Positions 1 through 6,854 of a stretch of 9,320 nucleotides of DNA are shown piece after piece. Below the pieces are notes generated by a model. The model did not search any database. It was not told where the DNA came from and worked only from the letters and a program-made list of their open reading frames with translations. The translations under genes and the position numbers were made by a program. The stretch is from JBGOUJ01 sp041477005 (lineage in GTDB: Bacteria; Acidobacteriota; Terriglobia; Bryobacterales; JACQDG01): NCBI GenBank assembly GCA_041477005.1, contig JBGOUJ010000292.1, positions 1-9,320 of the forward strand, given 5' to 3'. Position 1 is the stretch's first letter. Every line of letters begins with the position of its first letter.

Positions 1-9
1 ATCGGGGCC

Positions 10-267
10 GTGATTTCCCTGAACGCCGGGAACCCTATTTTCGTAAAGAGCGTTGCAGGAATAGCAGCCCTTTGCTTCTTGGCTTACATCCTTACGCGCG
101 CAAAGGTGATGGTTCTGCGTTCGGCGAGTGAAAAGATCGAATCTGCTGCGCGGGGGGAAAAGTGGCAGGACCTAAAGCAATTCGTCAACCAGATTGAGAC
201 AGCGAAGCACGAACGGCTGATGCTGCTCGCCCAACCCAAGGAACCCCCCAAGACGACCAGCGTGTGA
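10..267 (+). CDS. Small single-pass membrane protein, unknown function; possibly the 3' end of a longer gene
   Basis: I do not recognise this 85-residue protein. It has one clear hydrophobic segment at about residues 12-33 (VAGIAALCFLAYILT), followed by a basic residue and a charged, probably helical tail with KIESAARGEKW and NQIETAKHE, and then a proline-rich end. This suggests a membrane-anchored protein with a cytoplasmic, possibly coiled-coil tail. The start shown is a GTG only nine bases from the window edge. The frame is open to the edge (I-G-A precede it) and no clear Shine-Dalgarno sequence is visible, so the true start may lie outside. It is the only credible plus-strand gene here and faces the minus-strand remnants to its right. 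A reading frame on the opposite strand overlaps it but has no support as a gene over this stretch. Confidence 0.45.
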   Translation: MISLNAGNPIFVKSVAGIAALCFLAYILTRAKVMVLRSASEKIESAARGEKWQDLKQFVNQIETAKHERLMLLAQPKEPPKTTSV

Positions 268-364
268 CCCCGGCGCTTCAGCCCGAGGCTTGCCCGAGCG
301 GGATCCCACTTGCGTGCCCTCATCGCTACAGCTTCGGAATCGTTGCCGACAACACGAGGCATAA

Positions 365-602
365 CCCACCGCCGCTCTTTACGGCCATCGCGAATCCGGC
401 GAAGTACCTCTTGCCAGGGCATGCCGCCCGGCCCATCTCGATCAAGCTCATCGAGCCGGCGATCAAGTTCCTCGCGTTGGGCAGCATACCGCTGCTTGTT
501 GCCGGAGGCCGTGACACCAATCCACCATGACGGCTAACGACCCTGGTTCAGCCGCCCGCGCCGGTTTGCAGGGCTGAGACCGGCAATGTCTATGGCTGCC
601 AT
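365..602 (-). pseudogene. Degenerate addiction-module antitoxin-like remnant
   Basis: Reading the minus strand from an ATG at 602 gives MAAIDIAGLSPANR, then an in-frame TAG at 534-536. The same frame then continues to AAQREELDRRLDELDRDG and MPWQEVLRRIRDG. This resembles the small antitoxins annotated as putative addiction module component, which have an N-terminal LSPxxR helix and a C-terminal pattern of the type (V/L)TxAQRxELDRRLxExxxDPxxxxxWxEVxxxIR. The central part, where a WDSL-like segment would be expected, is not recognisable, and a stop interrupts it, so I call it a remnant. No toxin of the RelE/ParE type could be read downstream: the frame simply runs on antisense to the small left-edge gene. 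The match is from memory of the family and is the main uncertainty. This remnant and the ankyrin remnant next to it account for most of the roughly 380 bases between the small left-edge gene and the 243-aa gene. Confidence 0.4.
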
Positions 603-612
603 GCGCAACTAC

Positions 613-690
613 TGCCCGGGGACTCTTGGGTAAGCAGCCCCACGCCTTTATCTATCGGAAGACGTCAGCGATGTCAATGGATGTGCTGTC
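613..690 (-). pseudogene. Remnant of a second ankyrin-gene 3' end
   Basis: Bases 628-690 align with 1796-1859, the C-terminal coding part of the intact ankyrin gene, with an offset of 1168. By eye about 53 of 64 columns are identical, including the blocks ACGCCTTTATC and ATCGGAAGA. Read on the minus strand the remnant encodes TSIDIADVF, then, after a one-base deletion and a frame change, DKGVGLLTQ. The intact gene has TPIDIADILPIDKGVELLTQ. Similarity seems to continue weakly to about 613 across a further deletion of about nine bases. The remnant is on the same strand as the intact gene and is frameshifted, so it is not functional as an ankyrin gene. It supplies the stop codon and the last 14 or so codons of the neighbouring 243-aa gene in a different frame. 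Confidence 0.7.
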
Positions 691-1379
691 GGGTACCGGG
701 CGTCGAAAGCCATTTCTACGTTGCCGGCACGGACCCTGAGCTTCCCGATTATCGCCCTCGAGGCTTCTGGATTCGCGAAAGCTGACAGGGGAACCGAGCC
801 CTCCGCTGCTACGGCCCCGTAGCCTGGAGTGCCGAGGACGAGCGAGTAAGATTTCTCGTGATAGTAAAGCCAAACCACGTCAAAGACGCTACCGTCCAGG
901 AGTCGCAGAAGCGTACCTTTGCACTCGAAGAGCAAATCGTAGGGCTCGACCGGACTCTGGCGCTCGTAGTAGAGCAGTAGGGAACATGAGCAATAGCGTA
1001 GCTCGTAATGCTTACTGCGCTTTCGTTCAAGTGACTGCTTGAGCGAGAGTAAGGGTGGAAAGGGTAATCGCCCGGCTGTTTGGATTCCGCCTGCCTTCTC
1101 AACTTTTCCTTCGGAAAGCAGCCGTGACTTTCGACGGGCTGCCGTTTCTGAGTCGTGGTGCCCCTTCGCTAATGTGCATCCCGGTTGGTCGCGTGACTCC
1201 CAAAGCACCTCGCTCAGTTCGAAATAGTGGTCCTCACCAGCAAGTGAACAGAGCATATCCGGCTCGGGTTCACGGCGATTGCTGATCGAATCTGGGATTA
1301 TCGGCAATTGGGACGCGTGGACAAATCCACGGAAGACGTCCAGTTCGTGTTTTTGCTTCGTCGATTGTCCTCGCGACAT
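648..1379 (-). CDS. Hypothetical protein with PD...ExxE nuclease-like pattern
   Basis: This encodes 243 residues from the ATG at 1379, which has GAGAGGA three bases upstream. A GTG at 1391 would add four residues but has a poorer ribosome site. The N-terminal half contains EPEPDMLC (P40-D41) followed by YFELSEV (E54, E57), an arrangement reminiscent of the core of PD-(D/E)xK nuclease folds, although the usual lysine is replaced. A middle motif PFPPLLSLKQSL...KRSKHYE (residues 106-126) precedes LLLYYE, and later FDVVWLYYHEKSY appears. I associate this order with a scattered family of uncharacterised proteins; assigning a nuclease function is inference only. There is no signal peptide or membrane segment. 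The last 14 or so residues (TAHPLTSLTSSDR) are read out of frame from an ankyrin-gene remnant, so the original C-terminus was probably replaced. Base composition is less GC-rich than the flanking genes, which fits an acquired gene. Confidence 0.6.
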   Translation of the reverse strand: MSRGQSTKQKHELDVFRGFVHASQLPIIPDSISNRREPEPDMLCSLAGEDHYFELSEVLWESRDQPGCTLAKGHHDSETAARRKSRLLSEGKVEKAGGIQTAGRLPFPPLLSLKQSLERKRSKHYELRYCSCSLLLYYERQSPVEPYDLLFECKGTLLRLLDGSVFDVVWLYYHEKSYSLVLGTPGYGAVAAEGSVPLSAFANPEASRAIIGKLRVRAGNVEMAFDARYPTAHPLTSLTSSDR

Positions 1380-1745
1380 GGATCCTCTCACTCTTTATTT
1401 TCGCGCCAGTTTGCTTATTGTCGTTCGGGTGCCACTAGTTGATTGAGACGCATCTATAGCACCCTCTTAGAGGTTAAGTGGGCGAGTGGGTGGTTGTCAA
1501 CGCGGGCCCGCTACTTTGAGCACCCCACGACAGAACCGTCGTCTGCTCGAAAATTGTCGGAGAAACGTATTTGCTCGTTCTCTTTTATCTTGATCCGGTG
1601 CAACGGAAAGGGCCTTCGCCATCGTGGCATCGTCAGACGCGACGCCAGCTTGCTGCAACGCGAGGGCCGCGAAACGTAGCTGCGAGCCTCCGCTATTCCG
1701 GCCCACTGGAGCCGCGGCGCGGTCCAGTGCGGGCGACGATTGAAA
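1380..1745. other. Gene-poor stretch between the 243-aa gene and the ankyrin gene
   Basis: No convincing gene is present. The longest minus-strand frame (1497-1706) contains LRFAALALQQAGVASDDATM and AKAL. This faintly recalls the alpha-alpha repeats of prenyltransferase/squalene-cyclase-like proteins (LQxAGV..DDP...KAL.WL), but the expected WLxxxQ continuation is absent, so at best it is a degraded fragment. Near the 243-aa gene there is a short odd palindrome CCTCT-T-AGAGG (1463-1473) and a lone TTGACA on the minus strand (1500-1495) without a good -10 box at 17 bases. The strong hairpin next to the ankyrin stop is listed separately. Confidence 0.4.
1701..1734 (-). terminator. Strong hairpin just past the ankyrin gene stop, possible terminator
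   Basis: GCCCACTGGA (1701-1710) pairs with TCCAGT(GC)GGGC (1723-1734) with a two-base bulge, and the intervening loop can itself pair (CCGC/GCGG). It begins 11 bases beyond the ankyrin stop codon in the direction of transcription. There is no T-tract after it on the minus strand, so it is not a textbook intrinsic terminator. It may still pause transcription or protect the 3' end of the operon messenger. Confidence 0.45.
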
Positions 1746-3086
1746 TCAGCGCTTGGTAAGCGTCTTTGGGGTGGCCCCGGACTTGATGATTAACTGGGTC
1801 AGCAGTTCCACGCCTTTATCAATCGGAAGAATGTCGGCGATGTCGATGGGTGTTCTGCCGCGACGGTCCTTCTCGTCGAGCTTGGCGCCCTTGTCCGCGA
1901 GGAACTGTATGACCTCACAGATCTCCGGCTGCGTCGCGACAGCAGCGGTTCCGGTAACGGCGGCATGCATTAGCGTGGCGCCGGTCTCGCTGACAGCGTC
2001 GATCTGCCGGTCCAGCTCGGAGTAGGTGTACTTCACTACTCCTACATGACCGCTTCCCACCGCCGACATGAGCAGCGTGGTATTCCCCTGGGCCTTGAGC
2101 GACGGATCGGCGCCGGCAGCCACCAGAACCCGCATGACATCCTCATGATTTGCTTTGGCCGCAACCTGCAGAGGCGTAAGCTCGCCGGCGACTCGACGGA
2201 AAATTGGGCCGCCGGCCGGCGTCTGCGCGGTGCGCGCGTTGGGATTGGCTCCCTTCGCCAGCAACTTCTTCACGAGCTCGACCTCGCCCGCCTGCGCAGC
2301 CGTGTGCAACGGCGTATTTCCGCCACTATCCGCTACATTGGCGTCGGCGCCGCCATCGACCAAAGCGCCCACCGCCGAAGTACTCCGATAGGAAGCAGCC
2401 ACCACTAAGACCTTGGTCCCGGAGGGCAGCGCGTAATTGGCGTCGGCGCCGGCTGCGAGCAGGCTTCGGACGGATTTCACGTCATCTTTTGTGGCGGCGA
2501 ATACCAAAGCCGTGAAACCGCTCTTTGACGCCGCCTTGACGTCAGCGCCCTGCTTGATCAGCGCCTCGACGACGCCGGAGTGTCCTTCCGCCGCGGCCCA
2601 CATCAAAGCCGTCTGCCCTTTCCGCGGCTCGACCGCGTTCACGCTTGCGCCGTGCGCCACCAACAGCTCCACCGCTTCCACGCTACCGGCCCCGGCGGCG
2701 ATCATCAGCGCCGTTTCGCCGTCCCAGCGAGCGGCCTTGGCGTCCGCCCCGGCCTTGAGCAGTTTCGCCGCCAAGGCGCCGTTTCCATTGGCACAGGCCA
2801 ACGTGAGGGGCGTTTCGCCGTACTCATCCGCCGTGTTCACGTTTGCGCCGGCGGCAAGCAGGAGTTCCGCCATCTCCCCATCATCCAGATTCGCCGCCCA
2901 GGCGAGCGCGGTCGCGCCATCGGGCTGGGCCGCGTTCACATCGGCATGCCGGCGAACCAGGGACGCGACGGCTTTCTGATCGCGCCTCTTCACCGCGTCC
3001 ACCAGGCTCAGATCACTGGTGGCCAGACACGAGGCGGCGGCCAGGACGGTCGCCACGCCGTATTGCGCCAAGACTCTGGCTCGCAT
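1746..3086 (-). CDS. Exported ankyrin-repeat protein (about 12 repeats)
   Basis: This encodes 446 residues from the ATG at 3086, chosen because AAGGA lies seven bases upstream and a signal peptide follows directly (RARVLAQYGVATVLAAASCLA). A GTG at 3110 would add eight residues before the signal peptide. The cysteine in AASC could be a lipobox, but the -3 residue is atypical. After the signal, roughly twelve ankyrin repeats of about 33 residues fill the whole protein, seen as GxTALxxAA, (L)LxAGAxVN and similar motifs, for example GETALMIAAGAG, GNTPLHTAAQAGEVELV and GRTPIDIADILP. Repeat 8 carries a short insertion (TPAGGPIFRRVA) and repeat 11 a longer one (TAAVATQPE). Ankyrin stacks bind proteins, and no catalytic domain is attached. 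The gene is last in a row with the cytochrome c-like and DUF1552 genes, an association I recall from acidobacterial genomes, so a periplasmic scaffold or partner role is likely but inferred. Confidence 0.93.
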   Translation of the reverse strand: MRARVLAQYGVATVLAAASCLATSDLSLVDAVKRRDQKAVASLVRRHADVNAAQPDGATALAWAANLDDGEMAELLLAAGANVNTADEYGETPLTLACANGNGALAAKLLKAGADAKAARWDGETALMIAAGAGSVEAVELLVAHGASVNAVEPRKGQTALMWAAAEGHSGVVEALIKQGADVKAASKSGFTALVFAATKDDVKSVRSLLAAGADANYALPSGTKVLVVAASYRSTSAVGALVDGGADANVADSGGNTPLHTAAQAGEVELVKKLLAKGANPNARTAQTPAGGPIFRRVAGELTPLQVAAKANHEDVMRVLVAAGADPSLKAQGNTTLLMSAVGSGHVGVVKYTYSELDRQIDAVSETGATLMHAAVTGTAAVATQPEICEVIQFLADKGAKLDEKDRRGRTPIDIADILPIDKGVELLTQLIIKSGATPKTLTKR

Positions 3087-3130
3087 CTTGCTTTCCTTTA
3101 TTGGCAGCACCGCTTGCTTACGCGCGCGGC

Positions 3131-3165
3131 TCGGAATGTGTCTTCCGACCGTGAGGGAGCGGTCG
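3131..3165. repeat. Paired palindromes in the DUF1552-ankyrin gap
   Basis: Two adjoining hairpins fill much of the 80-base gap: TCGGAA-TGTGTC-TTCCGA (3131-3148) and CGACCG-TGAGGGAG-CGGTCG (3146-3165), which share three bases so that only one can form fully at a time. They are flanked by GC-rich CGCGCGCGGC. The sequence resembles dispersed palindromic units I recall from Solibacter-like genomes, which would make it a REP-type element. Lying between two genes of one probable operon, it could act as an attenuator, a processing site or a messenger-stability element setting a different level for the ankyrin gene. Confidence 0.5.
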
Positions 3166-3166
3166 C

Positions 3167-4519
3167 TTATACGTCGGAGAGATAGTCCAGTCTGCCCGTG
3201 GCGTCGCCAAATTTCTCGGTCGGCACGCCGGCCTTGTCCAGCAGGTTCAAGAGCAGATTGTTCAGCGGCGTGTCCTTCGGATACCGGAGGTGACGCCCGC
3301 CCTTGATCTGGCCCGCGCCGCCGCCCGCCAGAACAATCGGAAGGTCGTGGTGCGTGTGGGCATTCGCGTCGCTGAGACTGCTGCCGTAGACGATCAGGGA
3401 GTGGTCGAGGAGGCTGCCGTCGCCGTCGGGCGTTGATCGCAGCCTGTCCAGGAAGTAAGCAAACGTCTCGACGAGATGGGCGTCGATCTTGGCGACGTTA
3501 GCGACCTTCACCGGATCGTTCTGGTGATGGGTGATGGAATGGTGCCCGTCGGGGACGCCGATGGAACGATAGCTCCGGTTGCTGCCGGCGCGCCCCAACA
3601 TAAACGTAATCACGCGTGTCATGTCCGTCTGGAACGCCATGACCTGCAGGTCCATCATGAGTCTGGCATGATCTTCGAACGCTTCCGGCACGGAACTCGG
3701 GCGCTCCATCACCGGCAGTTTGAGCGTGGCGTTCTGCTGCTCCGCTTTCTGGATACGCCGCTCGATGTCACGGATCGCCTCCAGGTATTCGCTGAGCTTG
3801 CTCCGGTCGCGCGGCCCCAGTTTCGTTTCCAGGCGGTCGATACTTCCCGCAACGTAGTCGAGAATGCTGCGCCGCTCCTCCAGCATTTTGAGGCGAGCGG
3901 CTGCATCGGTGCTGTCGCCGTCGCCGAAGAGACGTTCGAACACCGCCCGTGGATTGAATTCCATCGGCAGCGGAGTGGTGTCACCGCGCCAGGAAACCGT
4001 ATTCGTGTAAGCGCAGCTATACCCCGAGTCGCAGCCCCCCGCCAGGCTCGGACTCTCGAGGCCGAGCTCGAGCGAAGCCAGTTGCGTGCTCTTGCCCAAT
4101 TCCTTCGCGGCAATTTGGTCGGCCGAGATGCCGCAATGAATGCCGGCGCCTTCGGTCTTCTTGGGGTGGACGCCGGTGAGCCAGGTAGCGCCCTCGCGTG
4201 CATGATCGCCGGGGCCATCGCCCAAGGCCCGGCCGTTGACCTGAGCCAGCCCGGTCAACACGAGGAGGCGTTCGCGGAACGGCTCCAGGGCCTTGATCGT
4301 CGGAGCGAACTCGAAGCCCGCTCCTTCCGCTGCAGGCGTCCAGCGGCTCATAATTGCACCGGTGGGATGGTAGACAAATGCCAAGCGGACCGCCGGCTTC
4401 GCGGCGCTCGTGGCGGCTGCCAACGCCGGAACCATAGAGTCCAATAGGGGCAGCGCCAAAGTTGTGCCGACGCCGCGCAGGAAGGTGCGGCGAGGCAGAG
4501 CTTTCTGGGTGATCATCAT
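3167..4519 (-). CDS. Tat-exported DUF1552 family protein
   Basis: This encodes 450 residues with a twin-arginine signal at the N-terminus: RRTFLRG at residues 10-16, then the hydrophobic stretch VGTTLALPLLDSMVPALAA, which implies folded export through the Tat system. The mature part matches the DUF1552 family: FVYHPTGAIMSRWTP, ATWLTGVHPKKTEG, SLELGLESP near the middle, a helical segment DRLETKLGPRDRSKLSEYLE, and the C-terminal HHSITHHQND and LIVYGSSLSDANAHTHHDLP. The histidine-rich C-terminal motifs look like a metal or active site, as in the related DUF1501 and sulfatase-like proteins, but no reaction is established for DUF1552. The start is ATGATG at 4519 with GAGGAGGA upstream. The first ATG overlaps the TGA of the preceding gene (ATGA), so the two are very probably translationally coupled and their products made together. 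The length is normal for the family. Confidence 0.93.
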   Translation of the reverse strand: MMITQKALPRRTFLRGVGTTLALPLLDSMVPALAAATSAAKPAVRLAFVYHPTGAIMSRWTPAAEGAGFEFAPTIKALEPFRERLLVLTGLAQVNGRALGDGPGDHAREGATWLTGVHPKKTEGAGIHCGISADQIAAKELGKSTQLASLELGLESPSLAGGCDSGYSCAYTNTVSWRGDTTPLPMEFNPRAVFERLFGDGDSTDAAARLKMLEERRSILDYVAGSIDRLETKLGPRDRSKLSEYLEAIRDIERRIQKAEQQNATLKLPVMERPSSVPEAFEDHARLMMDLQVMAFQTDMTRVITFMLGRAGSNRSYRSIGVPDGHHSITHHQNDPVKVANVAKIDAHLVETFAYFLDRLRSTPDGDGSLLDHSLIVYGSSLSDANAHTHHDLPIVLAGGGAGQIKGGRHLRYPKDTPLNNLLLNLLDKAGVPTEKFGDATGRLDYLSDV

Positions 4520-6843
4520 GGTTCCGGAGTCCTCCTCATCTGAAAAGGCCTACTCTCTACAATTGCCGTTATCAGCGCCGTCATGCGGTAATTGTCTTGG
4601 GCGGCTTGTCTGGTGACGGACCGCACGGCCGGCTCATCATAATATTCTAACCCACGACCAAGGGCGTAGGTAAGAAGCTTTTCGGTTACAGTGGCGGCGA
4701 AGGCGTCACGGTATTTCGTGAGGAGAAGCTTCTTGAGTCCCACCGGCCCTTCAAACTGGGTGCCGTCGGGGAGCTTTCCCGTAGCGTCGATCGCGGAGCC
4801 GGCATCCTTGGTCCGCCATTTGCCCACCGCGTCATAATTCTCCAGCGCGAACCCGATCGGATCCATCTTGGAATGGCAAGCCGCGCAGGTCGGATTCGAC
4901 CGGTGTTGTTCCATCTGCTCGCGCATCGTGAGGAGCCTTCCATCCTGCGCGTGCGGCTTCAGTTCCGGAACTGTGGCCGGCGGAGGCGGCGGGGGCGTGC
5001 CGAGCAGATTCTCGAGAATCCACCGGCCGCGCTGCACCACCGAAGTCCGGTTGGGATACGAGGTCACCGTCAGAATGCTGCCTTGCCCCAGCAGCCCGCC
5101 CCGGTTGGGATCGGTTAGAGACACCTTCCGGAACTGGGAACCATAAATCTTCGGTACGCCGTAGTGTTCGGCCAGACGCTGGTTGAGGAATGTATAGTTT
5201 GCGTCCAGCAGATCGAGCACGCTGCGGTCCTCGCGCAAGATGCTTTCGAAGAACATCTCGGTCTCTTGCTGGAACGCCCGGCGCAGGCTCTCGTCGAACT
5301 CCGCGAAGGCCTCCGGATCCGGATTCACCGTGGCTAAATTCCTCAGGTAAAGCCACTGCCCGCTGAAATTGCTGACCAAAGCCCGCGAGCGTGGATCGTC
5401 CAGCATGCGGCGCGCCTGCTGTTCGAGCACAGCCGGATCCTTTAACTTGCCCTGATCCGCCAAGCGCAGCAACTCATCGTCGGGAATGCTGCTCCAGAGG
5501 AAGAAAGAGAGCCGGGATGCCAGTTCGTAGTCGCTGATCCGGTAGACGGTTCCGGGAGCGGCTCTGCGCGGATCCGGCTCGAGACGGAACAGAAAGTCCG
5601 GGGACATCAGCATCGCCCGCAGCGCCTTTTCGATGCCGTGGTCGAAATCGCCTTCGCCGCGGCCGCTTTGGTAGAAGGCGAGCAGCGGCTTGACGTCTGT
5701 GTCGCTCACCGGCCGGCGAAAAGCCCGGCGAGCCAGAGTCGAAAGGATGGTCCGCGCACAAGGCTCCTCGTCCTCGGCGGTGGCCGGCCGGCACACAAAA
5801 ATCCTGGCCCGGCTCGGCGTGTCTCCGCGGCCCGTTGCGTTGTAAGGCCCGCCGACCGTAACCGTACTGACGTCCGGGCCCGCGCCTGCTCCTCTTTGCG
5901 GCACCTGGAATCGCTGGAGCCTCGCGCCATCCAGTCGCAGGTCCATCTCGGCCGGTGGTACATCACGGGCCATTGGGACGCCCGGAGCGGCCGCACCACC
6001 ACGGCGCCCGGCGGGAGCCTCGGCTTCCGCCTTCGCCGATTCCCTCAAAAAGGTCACGCCCACGGTGCGCAGGCCCGCTTTCACAGGCAGGCGCCATTCA
6101 TAATTGGGCGGACTCTCCCCGTCCGCGCTGCGAGCCACTTTGATTCGGATGACGTACTCCGCATCGAGCGGGAAATAGTATGGGAAGGATAGCCCGCCCC
6201 TGGAATCGAACGGTAGATCGTAACTGACCCGGTCGTTTCGCAAGCTGCGCCTGAAGTCACTCGGTGGATCCCGGAGGGGCAGGAACTGCTCTTCCACGGG
6301 CTTCATCTTGGGGTCGCCAACGGCAAGAGGGCTGATCAAACGGGCCGCGTACATATACCTCTCCAGGAGGGCCGGGGACATCGAGAGAACGTCCGCTATG
6401 TTGTCGAAGCCGTAGCCGGAGTCGTCCACGGGAAGCCAGGAGCCCGGCTTGACATCCAGCGCCAGCAGGTCGCGGATGGCGTTGCTGTACTCGGCGCGGT
6501 TGAGCCGGTGGACGGCCGGTCCGCCGGGGTTGGGATTCGACGCTGCGGCGGCGTCGAGGGAGGTTTCGAGCCAGGTTGCGAAGGCTGCGGCGGCGGCCGG
6601 GGGGGGAGGGGGGAGGCCGGGGGGAGGCATCTCGCCGGTGCGGACTTTGCGCAGCACCTTCTCCCAGGTGGCGGCGGCCGGCCCGACACTGGCGAGGTCG
6701 AGGGTTTCGAGCGATACGCCGGCCGTTTTCAGCTTTTGATTGTGGCAGGTTACGCAGTACTGATCGAGGAGAGCGCGGTGGGGGGAGACGGCGCTGGGTA
6801 ACGGGGAACTTGCCAGGACCATCGCTAATGCAATCCAGCGCAC
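4516..6843 (-). CDS. Exported DUF1587/1595/1592/1588/1585 protein with two c-type haem motifs
   Basis: This is a large secreted protein of the planctomycete-type cytochrome c group. From the GTG at 6843 it has 775 residues. That start follows AAAGGAG by four bases and gives a compact signal peptide (RWIALAMVLASSPLPSA). A GTG at 6903 is also open and would give 795 residues with a longer basic N-region, but its ribosome site is far. Numbering from 6843, the order is: CVTCH haem motif at 30-34; proline-rich linker near 75-85; DUF1587 at about 110-175 (RLNRAEYSNAIRDLL); DUF1595 at about 360-420 (ARRAFRRPV); DUF1592 at about 430-560 (YELASRLSFFLW); DUF1588 at about 575-675 with a second motif CAACH at 653-657 followed by KMDPIGFALENYD; and DUF1585 at the C-terminus (YALGRGLEYYDEPAVR). 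The protein is therefore likely a dihaem redox protein outside the cytoplasm; its substrate is unknown. It is the first gene of the cassette, and its stop overlaps the DUF1552 start. Confidence 0.93.
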   Translation of the reverse strand: MRWIALAMVLASSPLPSAVSPHRALLDQYCVTCHNQKLKTAGVSLETLDLASVGPAAATWEKVLRKVRTGEMPPPGLPPPPPAAAAAFATWLETSLDAAAASNPNPGGPAVHRLNRAEYSNAIRDLLALDVKPGSWLPVDDSGYGFDNIADVLSMSPALLERYMYAARLISPLAVGDPKMKPVEEQFLPLRDPPSDFRRSLRNDRVSYDLPFDSRGGLSFPYYFPLDAEYVIRIKVARSADGESPPNYEWRLPVKAGLRTVGVTFLRESAKAEAEAPAGRRGGAAAPGVPMARDVPPAEMDLRLDGARLQRFQVPQRGAGAGPDVSTVTVGGPYNATGRGDTPSRARIFVCRPATAEDEEPCARTILSTLARRAFRRPVSDTDVKPLLAFYQSGRGEGDFDHGIEKALRAMLMSPDFLFRLEPDPRRAAPGTVYRISDYELASRLSFFLWSSIPDDELLRLADQGKLKDPAVLEQQARRMLDDPRSRALVSNFSGQWLYLRNLATVNPDPEAFAEFDESLRRAFQQETEMFFESILREDRSVLDLLDANYTFLNQRLAEHYGVPKIYGSQFRKVSLTDPNRGGLLGQGSILTVTSYPNRTSVVQRGRWILENLLGTPPPPPPATVPELKPHAQDGRLLTMREQMEQHRSNPTCAACHSKMDPIGFALENYDAVGKWRTKDAGSAIDATGKLPDGTQFEGPVGLKKLLLTKYRDAFAATVTEKLLTYALGRGLEYYDEPAVRSVTRQAAQDNYRMTALITAIVESRPFQMRRTPEP
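6599..6627 (+). other. Guanine-run cluster, potential G-quadruplex
   Basis: The plus strand carries runs of about eight, six and six guanines separated by one to five bases, with extra GG pairs between and after them. This is enough for a four-tetrad or three-tetrad quadruplex. It is the template strand of the proline-rich linker (PPPGLPPPPP) of the cytochrome-like protein, so the runs are explained by proline codons. A structural effect on transcription or sequencing quality is possible. Confidence 0.35.
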
Positions 6844-6847
6844 ACTA

Positions 6848-6854
6848 CTCCTTT
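6848..6854 (-). promoter_or_regulatory. Ribosome binding site deciding the cytochrome gene start
   Basis: AAAGGAG on the minus strand, four bases before the GTG at 6843. The alternative GTG at 6903 has only an AAGGA about 13 bases away. This favours the shorter protein with the compact signal peptide. Confidence 0.4.

Noticed and set aside
300..307. GGGATCCC palindrome
   Set aside because: An isolated 8-base palindrome without flanking symmetry; expected by chance.
264..537. Plus-strand frames of 75-88 residues after the small membrane protein
   Set aside because: Low-complexity Ser/Arg or Pro-rich content, no ribosome site, and antisense to the antitoxin-like remnant.
1495..1500. Perfect TTGACA on the minus strand upstream of the 243-aa gene
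   Set aside because: The best -10 candidates at 17-18 bases (TTAACC, TAACCT) match poorly, so it is not supported as a promoter.
2437..3185. Plus-strand frames of 180 and 201 residues over the ankyrin gene
   Set aside because: They are alternating alanine/serine-rich or arginine-rich shadows of the ankyrin repeats on the other strand.
3476..4447. 323-residue plus-strand reading frame
   Set aside because: It lies entirely antisense to the DUF1552 gene, which has a Tat signal and family motifs; the frame is a GC-rich shadow with no recognisable domain.
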